A DNA stretch of 64,000 nt from Lachnospiraceae bacterium (GTDB taxonomy: Bacteria > Bacillota > Clostridia > Lachnospirales > Lachnospiraceae), in contig JAEELW010000152.1 of the NCBI GenBank assembly GCA_016282915.1, forward strand, positions 25,408-89,407, written 5' to 3'. Positions within the stretch are counted from its first letter, which is position 1, and every line of letters begins with the position of its first letter. The notes beneath the pieces are model-generated. The model saw only the letters and a list, made by a program, of their open reading frames with translations, was not told where the DNA came from and searched no databases. This document shows positions 18,490 through 27,003 of the stretch, in pieces. Both the position numbers and the translations under genes were made by a program.

Positions 18490-19110
18490 ATGGCTGAAGA
18501 CGGCAGGCTGACAATCGAGGAGATGTCGGATCAGTACTTTGATGTGTTGAAAGAGATCGGAAATATCGGCGCCGGCAATGCGACGACGGCATTGTCTACG
18601 ATGCTCGGGACCAGGGTGGACATGATGGTCCCCAAGGTACGGCTGATGGAATTCAAGGAAGTCGGCACCACCCTGGGCGGTGAAGACCAGCTGGTGGCCG
18701 GTATCTATCTTGTCGTTGACGGTGATATCCATGGGAGTATCATGTTCATGCAGAAGAAAGAATCTGCACGGGCCATGGTGCAGAAGCTGATGGGTATGCC
18801 TTCGGAAGGTGATGATTTCAGCGAGATGGAGCTTTCCGCGCTGAAGGAGATCGGAAACGTGATCACAGGAGCCTATCTGAACTCTCTTTCCACGCTGACC
18901 AATCTTACGATCTACCCCTCGGTGCCGGACATCTGCATTGACATGGCGGGCGCTATCCTTTCGGTCCCGGCGATCGAATTCGGTGCGATCTCCGACAAAA
19001 TGCTTCTGATCCAGACGGATTTTGCGGATGATGATGATCTGTCCGGATACTTTATCCTGGTTCCCGATGAAGAATCGGATGCTAAGATACTGCATGCTTT
19101 GGGCTTTTAA
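18490..19110 (+). CDS. cheC: CheY-P phosphatase CheC
   Basis: 206 residues with two intact phosphatase motifs of the form [DS]-x3-E-x2-N-x22-P: D18/E22/N25 with P48, and S116/E120/N123 with P146. CheC removes phosphate from CheY and binds CheD, which is the next gene; in Bacillus this exchange forms an adaptation feedback. AGGAGGTG precedes the ATG. Confidence 0.95.
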   Translation: MAEDGRLTIEEMSDQYFDVLKEIGNIGAGNATTALSTMLGTRVDMMVPKVRLMEFKEVGTTLGGEDQLVAGIYLVVDGDIHGSIMFMQKKESARAMVQKLMGMPSEGDDFSEMELSALKEIGNVITGAYLNSLSTLTNLTIYPSVPDICIDMAGAILSVPAIEFGAISDKMLLIQTDFADDDDLSGYFILVPDEESDAKILHALGF

Positions 19111-19125
19111 TTCGGGGTATAAAAG

Positions 19126-19611
19126 ATGTCTGATACGATCAAAGTAGGAATCGCAGATCTTAATGTTTGCAGGCCGCCCGATATGATCACGACCATCGGT
19201 CTGGGAAGCTGTGTGGGGATAGCGATCCGTGATAAACAGAGCAAGGTCGGAGGCCTTGTTCATGTGATGCTTCCGAGCAGCAAAGAAGTACGGAGCACCG
19301 GTAATATCGCAAAATTTGCGGATACCGGCATTCCCGAGCTGGTAAGACGTCTCGAAAAAATGGGGGCTTCGCGCAGCCGTATGGTGGCAAAGATCGCGGG
19401 CGGTGCGACCATGTTCGCATTTCAGTCCAAATCGGAGCTGACCGGTGTCGGAGACCGCAATGTGGCGGCAACAAAGGCAGCCCTGAAGGCTTTGAACATA
19501 CCGATACTTGCGGAAGATACCGGAGCAAATTACGGACGGACGGTCACTTTCAATCCCGAAACCGGAGATTACGAGGTGAAAGCCGTCGGCAAGCCGATCA
19601 AGGTGATCTGA
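19126..19611 (+). CDS. cheD: Chemoreceptor glutamine deamidase CheD
   Basis: 161 residues. The catalytic cysteine is C29 in TIGLGSCVGIAI and the histidine is H46 in GGLVHVMLP, both as in known CheD proteins. It deamidates receptor glutamines and partners with CheC. The gene lies 15 bases after cheC. Confidence 0.95.
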   Translation: MSDTIKVGIADLNVCRPPDMITTIGLGSCVGIAIRDKQSKVGGLVHVMLPSSKEVRSTGNIAKFADTGIPELVRRLEKMGASRSRMVAKIAGGATMFAFQSKSELTGVGDRNVAATKAALKALNIPILAEDTGANYGRTVTFNPETGDYEVKAVGKPIKVI

Positions 19612-19612
19612 G

Positions 19613-19906
19613 TTGGCAGAGAAAAATACGGTCGATCCGCAAAAAAGAAATAATCTTAAGACAAAGCTCCTGCCGTCGCTGTTCATGCTTCTGGGCGGAT
19701 CCATTGCGCTGATCTATGGCCTGGTACAAGAGTATCCGATGACGGAGCTTTTGCTTGCGATACTGATTGCCATGTTTGTATTTGCGATCATAGGGACTGT
19801 GATCAAGAGTATCATCGACAAGTTCAACATGAAGATGAATTATGCGGACTATATCGAGGAGGCCGGAGATCTGGTCGAGAAAGGCAATAACGACGATTTT
19901 GGTTGA
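19613..19906 (+). CDS. Small membrane protein between cheD and fliA, function unknown
   Basis: 97 residues from a TTG start that begins one base after the cheD stop, with AAGGTGA upstream. Two hydrophobic helices (about 20-40 and 45-68) are separated by a short Glu/Pro turn and followed by a basic then acidic tail ending EKGNNDDFG. I do not recognise a family. Its tight position suggests it is translated with cheD; a role in motility is only inferred from context. The non-ATG start could be wrong. Confidence 0.6.
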   Translation: MAEKNTVDPQKRNNLKTKLLPSLFMLLGGSIALIYGLVQEYPMTELLLAILIAMFVFAIIGTVIKSIIDKFNMKMNYADYIEEAGDLVEKGNNDDFG

Positions 19907-19955
19907 GTAATGAAGTGTTGTTCTGAAATTCTACGATAAAAGGATGTATTGAAGG

Positions 19956-20723
19956 ATGGATGAAGCCGGAAAGAAAAGGCTCTGGGATGATTATTGCAGG
20001 CTTCAGAGCACGGAACTGCGCGAGAAGCTGATACTGGAATATGCCCCGCTGGTAAAACTTGTGGCAGGGCGGCTTTCCATGTATCTCGGATATAATGTCG
20101 AATATGAAGATCTGTGCAGTTACGGGATCTTCGGACTCATCGATGCCATTGACAAATTTGATCCCAGGAAGGGTATCAAATTTGAAACCTATGCATCACT
20201 GCGCATACGCGGTGCTATTCTGGACCAGATCCGTAAAAACGACTGGATCCCGCGGACGATACGGCAGAGGCAGCGGCAGCTGGAAGCCGCGATGCGGGAT
20301 ATCGAGACCGAACAGGGACGTCCGGCTACCGATGAGGAACTGGCTGCAGCCCTTGGTATCTCGGATGACGAGCTGCTCGACTGGCAGTCGCAGATGAAGC
20401 TGACCAATGTGGTCTCACTGAACGAGTTTATGGAATCCGGCAGCGAAGTAGCCGGAGACAGCAGCATGGGCGCGCATTTCCAGTCACCGGAAGAGGTGAT
20501 GGGAAATACCGAATTGAAGGAAATGCTCATGGAGGCACTGGATCTTCTGACAGAAAAGGAGCGCAGTGTCATCCTGTTTTACTATTACGAAGAACTGACG
20601 CTGAAAGAGATCGCCGGGATCCTCGGCGTTTCGGAATCCAGGATATCGCAGCTGCATACCCGCGCACTGGAGAAGATGCGTACGCGTCTGGGCGATTATA
20701 TCGGTATTCTGCATAAAATATAG
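19956..20723 (+). CDS. fliA: Flagellar RNA polymerase sigma factor (sigma-28/SigD)
   Basis: 255 residues with the FliA/WhiG sigma layout. Region 2 includes YAPLVKLVAGRLSMYLG, YEDLCSYGIFGLIDAIDKFD and ETYASLRIRGAILDQIR. Region 3 and region 4 follow; region 4 has the helix-turn-helix LTLKEIAGILGVSESRISQL. It directs transcription of late flagellar genes such as flagellin and receptors. Its position after cheC-cheD matches Bacillus sigD. Confidence 0.95.
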   Translation: MDEAGKKRLWDDYCRLQSTELREKLILEYAPLVKLVAGRLSMYLGYNVEYEDLCSYGIFGLIDAIDKFDPRKGIKFETYASLRIRGAILDQIRKNDWIPRTIRQRQRQLEAAMRDIETEQGRPATDEELAAALGISDDELLDWQSQMKLTNVVSLNEFMESGSEVAGDSSMGAHFQSPEEVMGNTELKEMLMEALDLLTEKERSVILFYYYEELTLKEIAGILGVSESRISQLHTRALEKMRTRLGDYIGILHKI

Positions 20724-20734
20724 GAGGACTGCTT

Positions 20735-22318
20735 ATGAACCCCTATTTTCAGGTCATTATCCATGACAGCGGCACTTTTTTAAAACTGATCCCCGGAACG
20801 GGGGGCTCTCTGCCTTCCCTGCAGGAGACCATGAATTATCTGGATGTCAAAAAAGTTACATATGACGTGGGGGTTCTCGGTGCGTTTTTTAAGCAGGGTG
20901 ATCCGGAGAAGCTGATCCCGCTGAACAAAACAAAGATGCTCCCCATCGCGGAAGGCAGCATCATACGCATCAGCGATGACCGGCTTACGGCTACAGCGCG
21001 TTTTTATCCGCCTTCCACCGGCGGGCGCGAGCTGCGTCTCGATGATATCTACAGCGAATGCCGCCTGGCCAAGGTGGTCTCGGGTGTGGATGAGGATGTC
21101 CTGAAAGGCTTCCTTGCAGACAAACAGTACTGTACGGATTATGTGATCGCAAAAGGAACTCCTGTCACCGAAGGCAGCGACGCATGGATCGAATATCATT
21201 TTAATACCGATAACCGTATCCGTCCGACCCTGAATGAAGACGGGACCGTTGACTTTTTCAACCTGAACCTTGTAAATCACTGCAGTGAAGGCATGGTGCT
21301 CGCCACCCTTCATCCGGAGGTGAAAGGGGTAGCCGGCCGTGACGTATGCGGAAATGAGATCCCGCCCCGGAATGTGAAACCGGCACATCTTTCCTTCGGA
21401 TTAAACATCGAACTGTCGGAGGATAAGCTGACCATACGTTCCAAAGTGAACGGTCACGTGAATCTTGTGGGCGGCAAGGTCTTTGTTTCCGATGTGATGC
21501 AGGTTGTGAACGTGGACAATTCCACCGGCAATATCGAATATGATGGCAATGTCGTGGTAGAGGGCAATGTGAATTCCAACTTCAGTGTCAAATGCAAAGG
21601 TGATGTGGAAGTGCGCGGCGTTGTCGAAGGCGCCAGGATCGAGGCCAGCGGCAACATCATCCTGATGCGTGGCATCAACGGGATGAGCAAAGGCTATCTG
21701 AAGGCCGGCGGCAATATCATCGCCAAATTTATGGAAAACTGTACGGCCGATGCCGGCGGTTATGTGGAGACCAATTCGATCCTTCATTCGAAAGTCCATG
21801 CAGGGACCGATATCAATGTGATGAGCCGCAAAGGCTTCATTACCGGCGGTGAAGTGGTGGCTACGGGGCAGGTACGTGTGCGTACCCTCGGAAGCACCAT
21901 GGGAGCCGACACCCGTGTAACAGTGGGAACGGATCCAACCCTTTTATCACGCATGGGTGAGCTGAACAAGGAGATGCAGGATCTCCAGAAGAATCTGAAA
22001 ACTATGATACCGGTTCTCGAGGGCGCCAAAAAGAAGCTGGCCGCCGGAGTCAAGATGACGCCGGATCAGGTCAAACAGGTACAGGCGCTCGCGGCAAACA
22101 TCAAGGCCACGCAGGAAAAGCTTGTTTCGGACAACGCCGAGCTCGATGAACTGAAAGGACGGATGGAAGAAGGCGCCAATGCTTCCGTGAGCGTGAGCGG
22201 AGAAGCTTATCAGGGCGTGGTGATCTCGATCTCGGATGTGTCGATGATCCTGAAGGATACGGTAAAATACTGCCGCTTCGTCCGCGAAAAGGGAGACGTG
22301 CGTATCGCGGCCCTGTAA
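20735..22318 (+). CDS. FapA family protein (DUF342)
   Basis: 527 residues. The N-terminal portion (about 1-165) is variable; the central part (about 170-390) is the FapA right-handed beta-helix with many Gly/Asn/Val repeats such as GNVVVEGNV and GDVEVRGVVEGARIEASGNI. A coiled coil (about 405-480) and a short C-terminal domain follow. FapA-type proteins are found in polar-flagellate and Gram-positive flagellar loci and have been linked to FlhF localisation or envelope association. AGGAGG precedes the start. Confidence 0.85.
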   Translation: MNPYFQVIIHDSGTFLKLIPGTGGSLPSLQETMNYLDVKKVTYDVGVLGAFFKQGDPEKLIPLNKTKMLPIAEGSIIRISDDRLTATARFYPPSTGGRELRLDDIYSECRLAKVVSGVDEDVLKGFLADKQYCTDYVIAKGTPVTEGSDAWIEYHFNTDNRIRPTLNEDGTVDFFNLNLVNHCSEGMVLATLHPEVKGVAGRDVCGNEIPPRNVKPAHLSFGLNIELSEDKLTIRSKVNGHVNLVGGKVFVSDVMQVVNVDNSTGNIEYDGNVVVEGNVNSNFSVKCKGDVEVRGVVEGARIEASGNIILMRGINGMSKGYLKAGGNIIAKFMENCTADAGGYVETNSILHSKVHAGTDINVMSRKGFITGGEVVATGQVRVRTLGSTMGADTRVTVGTDPTLLSRMGELNKEMQDLQKNLKTMIPVLEGAKKKLAAGVKMTPDQVKQVQALAANIKATQEKLVSDNAELDELKGRMEEGANASVSVSGEAYQGVVISISDVSMILKDTVKYCRFVREKGDVRIAAL

Positions 22319-22381
22319 ATGCCGCTGCAGATCAAAAGGCGCGTATTTACTTACAGCTGTTTTTGAAAAGGAGGCGTGGCT

Positions 22382-22684
22382 ATGGCGATCGGAATGGTGG
22401 AAATGCAGGGGATGATCAACCGTACCCAGGATTTTCAGCAGTTTCAGCATTTTGAAAATGAAAAAGCGGCCCTTTATCAGAGCAATCAGCAGGTACAGGT
22501 GGATCAGAATGTGGAACGCAATATTAATCAGGTCCACGAAAAGGATAATGCCGCAGAAAACAATAATGCCGACGGCGGCGACGGGAAACAGTATGCAAAC
22601 GGACGCGGAGCCCGGCAGAAGAAAAAGGCTGCCGAGGACAGGGTGGTAAATAAATCCACCATGGCATTTGATGTCAGGATATAG
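22382..22684 (+). CDS. 100-residue flagellar-locus protein of unknown function
   Basis: Begins at the ATG at 22382, preceded by AAAAGGAGGCG; an in-frame GTG six bases upstream is less likely. The protein has an N-terminal helix (MAIGMVEMQGMINRTQDFQQ), a Gln/Asn-rich middle and a Lys-rich stretch (ARQKKKAAEDR) before a short conserved-looking end. No membrane segment or known motif is seen. Its site between fapA and the SwrB-like gene suggests a motility-related role. Confidence 0.7.
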   Translation: MAIGMVEMQGMINRTQDFQQFQHFENEKAALYQSNQQVQVDQNVERNINQVHEKDNAAENNNADGGDGKQYANGRGARQKKKAAEDRVVNKSTMAFDVRI

Positions 22685-22721
22685 AAAAAAATTTAGACTA
22701 TTCAGATAAAGAGGAAAGACA

Positions 22722-24359
22722 ATGACTACACTGGAAATCTTACTGCTGGTGGCCGGCGGGCTGGCTTTCATCAGCAGCTTTTTCCTGCCCGACGGGAAAA
22801 AAGCACAGAATGCCGAGATCTCCGAAGAGGAATTACGGGCCAGAGTGGATGAGGCGATCGAGAACAGCCGCGCGCGCATTGACGATATGAGTGAGGAGTC
22901 CATACGTTATTCGATGGAGCGGACGGAACGCGCACTGGACAAGATCACCAATGAGAAAATGATGGCTCTGGGCGAATACTCCGACGCGATCATGAATCAG
23001 ATCGCACAGAATCATCAGGAGACGGTATTCCTTCACGACATGCTCAACCGGAGCAAGGATGAGCTGACCGAACTTCTGAACCGTGCGGAAAAAGCTTCCC
23101 GAGAAGCCGATAAGCGTGCGAACGACGCTTATGATCTGGCCAGAAACGCCGAAAAGCTTGCTGAAGAGGTGAAAGGGCAGGTAGAAGAATACAGCAGCCA
23201 GGCCTATGCTGCCGAAGAAAAGATGATCGATGCACGCCGTATGATGCAGGAGATGCCTGTACGGCGTGAAGAACTTTCGAGCCAGGCGGACAGCCTGGTA
23301 CGTGCCGTGGAACTGAAGTCCCGCGAAGAGTCGGAAATGCAGGATGAAGAGGATGAGGCTGCCGGGGAAGAGTATCCCGAAGTCTTCAGTATAACGGAGG
23401 CGAAAGCGGAGCCTGTTCGGGAGGAAGTACCCGAAGAGGCAGCCGATGAGCTTTCGCTTCATACCGAAGAAGCGGCTTATGCGGAGAAAGAACGCAGCGC
23501 TTTTGAAGAAGTCAGTGAAGCACTCGCTCTTGCCACTGAAGAATATGTATCGGATCTTCAGGAGGCGGAAGGCCGGAAAGAAGCGCCGGTGGAAGATACG
23601 CTGGCAGCGGAAGCAGCAGCTGCGGAAGAAGATCTGGAAGCCGGTGAGGACGTGCTCCCCGAAAGCGCGATCGAGATCACAGAGGATGAGCCGAAAGAGG
23701 AAGTGCTTTCGGAAGAAGAAAAAATGGAGCGCATCCTGCAGGCGGCAGCCGCAGAACTGGCGAGCGAGCGGAAGCGTCCTCTTCCGGTGGCAAAACGTCC
23801 GCAGCCGCTAAGGGAACGGCCCGTAAGTGAGGCGGCGAAAGCAGCACCCGCAAAAGCGGAAGCGGTAAAGAGCGTATCCGTGAAGACGGAAAGCGTAAAA
23901 ACAGCGGCTGCAAAGACCGAGACCGTGCAGCCGGTGGCAGAGAAGCATTCCGTTGCGGCGGCAAGGGCGCTGCTTGAGAGTGTCAGCAAGAGCAGCCCGG
24001 CACTCGGAGAGGATTTTGCGGGAGGAAAACGTCCCGTGGCCGGAGAACGCGTTTCACGTACCAGCGTCAAGCGCAAACCCCGCAACAGTGTGAAACGTTC
24101 TGCGATGAACGATATGGTAAAGGGGCAGATCAGCACGGATGAATATCTTTCCCAGAAAGATGCCCAGAAAGAAACAACTCCGCGTGCCAGGGAAGCCGTC
24201 ACGCTTCAGTTTGCTCCCGGCGAGAATTCCGCCAACCATAACGAGCGTATCCTGCAGATGCACCGCATGGGCCGTTCCAACATGGCCATCGCCAAAGACC
24301 TCGGCCTTGGCATCGGCGAAGTGAAGCTGGTTATTGATCTTTATGAAAACATGTCATGA
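22722..24359 (+). CDS. Membrane-anchored coiled-coil protein with C-terminal HTH-like motif (SwrB-like position)
   Basis: 545 residues. One membrane helix at residues 3-22 is followed by a long helical, probably coiled-coil region (about 30-215), then a low-complexity Glu/Ala and Lys/Ala/Val-rich stretch (about 215-420). The last 40 residues contain RILQMHRMGRSNMAIAKDLG followed by GIGEVKLVIDL, a helix-turn-helix-like end seen in DUF6115/SwrB-type proteins. Bacillus swrB also follows the flagellar sigma gene and has an N-terminal anchor and coiled coil. Homology is inferred from layout and the C-terminus only. The stop directly abuts a structured repeat. Confidence 0.6.
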   Translation: MTTLEILLLVAGGLAFISSFFLPDGKKAQNAEISEEELRARVDEAIENSRARIDDMSEESIRYSMERTERALDKITNEKMMALGEYSDAIMNQIAQNHQETVFLHDMLNRSKDELTELLNRAEKASREADKRANDAYDLARNAEKLAEEVKGQVEEYSSQAYAAEEKMIDARRMMQEMPVRREELSSQADSLVRAVELKSREESEMQDEEDEAAGEEYPEVFSITEAKAEPVREEVPEEAADELSLHTEEAAYAEKERSAFEEVSEALALATEEYVSDLQEAEGRKEAPVEDTLAAEAAAAEEDLEAGEDVLPESAIEITEDEPKEEVLSEEEKMERILQAAAAELASERKRPLPVAKRPQPLRERPVSEAAKAAPAKAEAVKSVSVKTESVKTAAAKTETVQPVAEKHSVAAARALLESVSKSSPALGEDFAGGKRPVAGERVSRTSVKRKPRNSVKRSAMNDMVKGQISTDEYLSQKDAQKETTPRAREAVTLQFAPGENSANHNERILQMHRMGRSNMAIAKDLGLGIGEVKLVIDLYENMS

Positions 24360-24410
24360 ATGTTTTTTAGAGATGCGAGAGTGCGAAGCACGGAGCAATC
24401 CGTAGATCAT
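24360..24410 (+). repeat. Structured repeat hairpin, copy C
   Basis: Begins on the base after the upstream stop codon. It has the same plan as the large hairpins at 3307-3357 and 3468-3516: a lower stem, a 7-nt imperfect stem (24370-24376 with 24395-24401), internal loop GAGA/GGA, GTGC-GAA-GCAC (24381-24391), and a closing GTAGATCAT. The long stem has two mismatches, so this copy looks decayed. It is read as non-coding although the downstream frame is open through it. Confidence 0.65.
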
Positions 24411-24443
24411 GAGATAATTAAATTTTTTGTTTTGAGGTATAAT

Positions 24444-25208
24444 ATGAGACTTTCATCCTACATGCGCGGCATCGGGATCGGGATCGCGGTGACTGCATTG
24501 ATCCTGCATTTTACAGATGGCCGAGCCAGTGCGATGAGCGACGGACAGCCCAAAAACGACACAACAGTCAGCAGCAATGCGCCCGAAAACGTGCATGAGC
24601 GTCTGGCAACGCCTACGCTTTCCGCCAATAATGTGCTTACTCTTCCGAATGTGGGAGAATCCGGTATTCCGGATATCCTGTCGGAATCTCTGAAGCAGCA
24701 GAACGGAGCTGCGGACAGTACGCCGACAGCTGCGGAGCCTTCTGCGGAAGACCCTGCGCCTACTACGCCTTTGGTGATCAGTCCCACCCCGGAGGGCGGA
24801 CAGGCCGCTACGGAGACACCCACTCCGGCACCCACGGCAACTACGGCACCGACGGCGACACCCACGCCGGAACCGACACCTACGCCGAAACCGACGGCAA
24901 CGCCGACTCCGACACCGACGGTCACTCCCACACCGACGGCTACGCCGACGCCGGTTCCTTTGTCAGAGGATACGGAGGGCGGCAGAAAGAGTCTGAATAC
25001 CGGAGATGTTGAGATCACCGTGGTTTCCGGTGACGGTTCCTATACGGTGGCAAAACGTCTGGCGGAAGCGGGCATTGTTTCATCGGCTGCGGAATTTGAT
25101 GAATTTCTCTGTAAGAACGGTTATGACAGAAAGATCGCGGTGGGAAAACATGTGATCCCCGCACAGTGCAGTTATGAAAGGATCGCACAGATCCTCACCG
25201 GGAAGTAA
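24444..25208 (+). CDS. Membrane-anchored protein with Pro/Thr stalk and MltG-like domain
   Basis: 254 residues from the ATG at 24444, chosen because GAGG lies six bases upstream and the open frame before it is the structured repeat. An N-terminal membrane helix (about 8-25) is followed by a low-complexity segment, a long Pro/Thr-rich stalk (about 110-175, repeating TPTPTATPTP-type units) and a small C-terminal domain of about 65 residues. That domain (GDGSYTVAKRLAEAGIVSSA...FLCKNGY...AVGKHVIP) resembles the N-terminal LysM-like part of YceG/MltG transglycosylases, without the catalytic domain. It probably contacts the cell wall; no enzymatic role is claimed. Confidence 0.7.
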   Translation: MRLSSYMRGIGIGIAVTALILHFTDGRASAMSDGQPKNDTTVSSNAPENVHERLATPTLSANNVLTLPNVGESGIPDILSESLKQQNGAADSTPTAAEPSAEDPAPTTPLVISPTPEGGQAATETPTPAPTATTAPTATPTPEPTPTPKPTATPTPTPTVTPTPTATPTPVPLSEDTEGGRKSLNTGDVEITVVSGDGSYTVAKRLAEAGIVSSAAEFDEFLCKNGYDRKIAVGKHVIPAQCSYERIAQILTGK

Positions 25209-25226
25209 TAAGAAAATCAGCCCGCT

Positions 25227-25442
25227 TCAGGGATCTTCAAAGACAGGAATACCCGACTCGTCCGAAAGTACCATATTTTGGACGAGTTTTTCTTTTTCGG
25301 AAACCGCATCATCATAGCCGCTTAAGGCGGCAAAGGGCGAAAACTGCGCGGCGCGGTCGTGCATGCTCATATGCGGTCTTGTTTTGGATGTGTAATGCTC
25401 GTGATCGATGATATCGTCGTATTCGTGTTCTTTTCCGTTCAT
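25227..25442 (-). CDS. YolD-like small protein
   Basis: 71 residues containing the YolD-like signature SKTRPHMSMHDRAAQFSPFA followed by ALSGYDDAV. YolD-like proteins are encoded beside Y-family DNA polymerases in Firmicutes. The start overlaps the end of the polymerase gene by four bases, so the two are cotranscribed leftward from the LexA-controlled promoter. The function is not established. Confidence 0.85.
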   Translation of the reverse strand: MNGKEHEYDDIIDHEHYTSKTRPHMSMHDRAAQFSPFAALSGYDDAVSEKEKLVQNMVLSDESGIPVFEDP

Positions 25443-26884
25443 GCCCGGTGACCTCCGATCTGTCCGTTGCGTTCCCTGGCCGTGGAAGCTTTATTGAAAT
25501 TGGTTCCTTTCAGCAAGGCGTTCTTTCCGTATTTTTCACGGATCTTCAATGTGGCCAGCTGCAGGGCGTGCTCTTTTTCCAGAGCCTCTTCCTCACGGGC
25601 TTCCTCCCGGCTTCTGGCTTCATAATCCGTAAAAAGATCCAGCTGTTCGTACTCGTGTTCTTTTTTCTCCGGCAGACTGCCTTCGGGAAGCACATGCTCC
25701 GCGATGACATTGACGCGGCGGATCAGAAGCCGCGGATCCGTGACACGTTCATAGATCTCCAGCGCCGCATCGATCATGAGTCGTGAAGAAGCGCAGCGCC
25801 GGGGGAGATGGGCGGAACCGTGGGCCGGTTTCGGGACGGCCCGGTCGTAGCGGTCCAGGCATACCTCTCCCTTATAGTCTTTCCGGAGCTCGGGATCCTT
25901 TAAGCTTTCGGTATCGTAGCCGATGTGAAGTACCAGCTGGTCGCAGTCCAGACGTTTTTCGACGAGCTGCAGGCTCAGCCCGTCCGTCATTTCACGTACG
26001 ATCACGGCGGCCTCCTCAAAGGAATAGGGGCGCATGAGTACCTGCCCTGTGCTCAGGGAATTGTTCTGCGGCCGGTAGGCCTTGATCTCGGCGATGGTGC
26101 AGGGCTCCCAGCCCCAGGCATGGTCGATCAGGAGCTCGGCATTGATGCCGAAGCAGCGGTAGAGCGCATCTTCGAAATGCTCGGAGTAGCGCGCGATATC
26201 CCCCATGGTATAAAGGCCCATATGGGCCAGCCTGCGGGCCGTGCCGTGGCCCACACGCCAGAAATCCGTGATGGGGGTGTGACTCCATAAAAGACGCCGG
26301 TAGGAATGTTCATTCAGCTCGGCGATACGTACCCCGTCCTTATCGGCAGGCATATGTTTCGCGACGATATCCATGGCGATCTTGCAGAGATACATATTCG
26401 TCCCGATCCCTGCTGTGGCTGTGATGCCCGTAGCGTTCAGTACATCCCGGATCATACGCATGGCCAGTTCATGGGCGCTTAAGCCGTAAGTCTTCAGATA
26501 AGCCGTGACATCCAGGAATACCTCATCGCAGGAATAGACGTGCATATCCTCGGGGGCGATATATTTCATATAGATGCCGTAGATCTCCGTGCTTTTCTGC
26601 ATATAAAGGGACATCCTGGGGGGCGCGACGATATAGTCGAGATTCAGGGAAGGATTATCGCTGTTGAGTTTTTTTACGGCCTGCACCACTTCAAAAAGCC
26701 TGGGCCTGCCGGGGATGCCGTAGGCCTTCAGAGCCGGGGATACCGCAAGGCAGATGGTCTTGTCCGTGCGCGTCGGATCCGCCACCACCAGACGGGTGGT
26801 CATCGGGTCAAGGCCGCGCTCGACACATTCCGCCGAGGCGTAAAAACTTTTCAGATCGATCGCGATATAGCTTCGTTCATTCAT
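25439..26884 (-). CDS. Y-family DNA polymerase (UmuC/DinB type), SOS-regulated
   Basis: 481 residues. The N-terminus has the catalytic YIAIDLKSFYASAECVERG (metal-binding Asp) and the palm motif YSCDEVFLD with the Asp-Glu pair. Finger, thumb (GIGTNMYLCKIAMDI) and little-finger domains follow. A QLDLF sequence near residue 418 is a textbook beta-clamp binding motif. The end (KYGKNALLKGTNF) is typical of Firmicutes members of this group. The enzyme performs translesion synthesis. No clear ribosome site precedes the ATG. Confidence 0.92.
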   Translation of the reverse strand: MNERSYIAIDLKSFYASAECVERGLDPMTTRLVVADPTRTDKTICLAVSPALKAYGIPGRPRLFEVVQAVKKLNSDNPSLNLDYIVAPPRMSLYMQKSTEIYGIYMKYIAPEDMHVYSCDEVFLDVTAYLKTYGLSAHELAMRMIRDVLNATGITATAGIGTNMYLCKIAMDIVAKHMPADKDGVRIAELNEHSYRRLLWSHTPITDFWRVGHGTARRLAHMGLYTMGDIARYSEHFEDALYRCFGINAELLIDHAWGWEPCTIAEIKAYRPQNNSLSTGQVLMRPYSFEEAAVIVREMTDGLSLQLVEKRLDCDQLVLHIGYDTESLKDPELRKDYKGEVCLDRYDRAVPKPAHGSAHLPRRCASSRLMIDAALEIYERVTDPRLLIRRVNVIAEHVLPEGSLPEKKEHEYEQLDLFTDYEARSREEAREEEALEKEHALQLATLKIREKYGKNALLKGTNFNKASTARERNGQIGGHRA

Positions 26885-26916
26885 AGCTGAATATACAGAG
26901 TAAAGGGTTTGGATTT

Positions 26917-26945
26917 ATTATCGAACAGATGTTTGCAAATGTCAA
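26917..26945 (-). promoter_or_regulatory. SOS promoter for the polymerase/YolD pair
   Basis: On the minus strand TTGACA (26945-26940), a 17-base spacer and GATAAT (26922-26917) form a near-consensus promoter 33 bases before the polymerase ATG. The LexA box fills most of the spacer. Confidence 0.8.
26922..26935. promoter_or_regulatory. LexA (DinR) operator
   Basis: CGAACAGATGTTTG matches the Gram-positive SOS box CGAACRNRYGTTYC at 13 of 14 positions, and the last base fits the symmetric form. It lies between the -35 and -10 of the leftward promoter, where bound LexA would block RNA polymerase. Confidence 0.82.
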
Positions 26946-26953
26946 GTGGACGG

Positions 26954-26982
26954 TTGACGAAAACAGGATATTTTGTTAAAAT
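26954..26982 (+). promoter_or_regulatory. Promoter for the topoisomerase operon
   Basis: TTGACG (26954-26959), a 17-base spacer and TAAAAT (26977-26982). Transcription would begin near 26989, giving a leader of about 150 bases that contains the structured hairpin at 27004-27054. Confidence 0.65.
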
Positions 26983-27003
26983 CCAAATGTTTGGCACTAT
27001 ATA

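Noticed and set aside
17989..19704. A 571-codon open frame on the minus strand across cheW-cheC-cheD
   Set aside because: It lies wholly opposite well-supported chemotaxis genes, has no recognisable domain, and its His/Arg-rich composition is what the reverse frame of such genes gives.
24360..24443. N-terminal extension of the MltG-like protein
   Set aside because: This stretch folds as a member of the structured repeat family and lacks a ribosome site.
24790..24960. Tandem CCGACGGC/CCGACACC-like DNA repeats that resemble a small satellite
   Set aside because: They encode the Pro/Thr stalk of the MltG-like protein in frame; low-complexity coding sequence, not a CRISPR or satellite.
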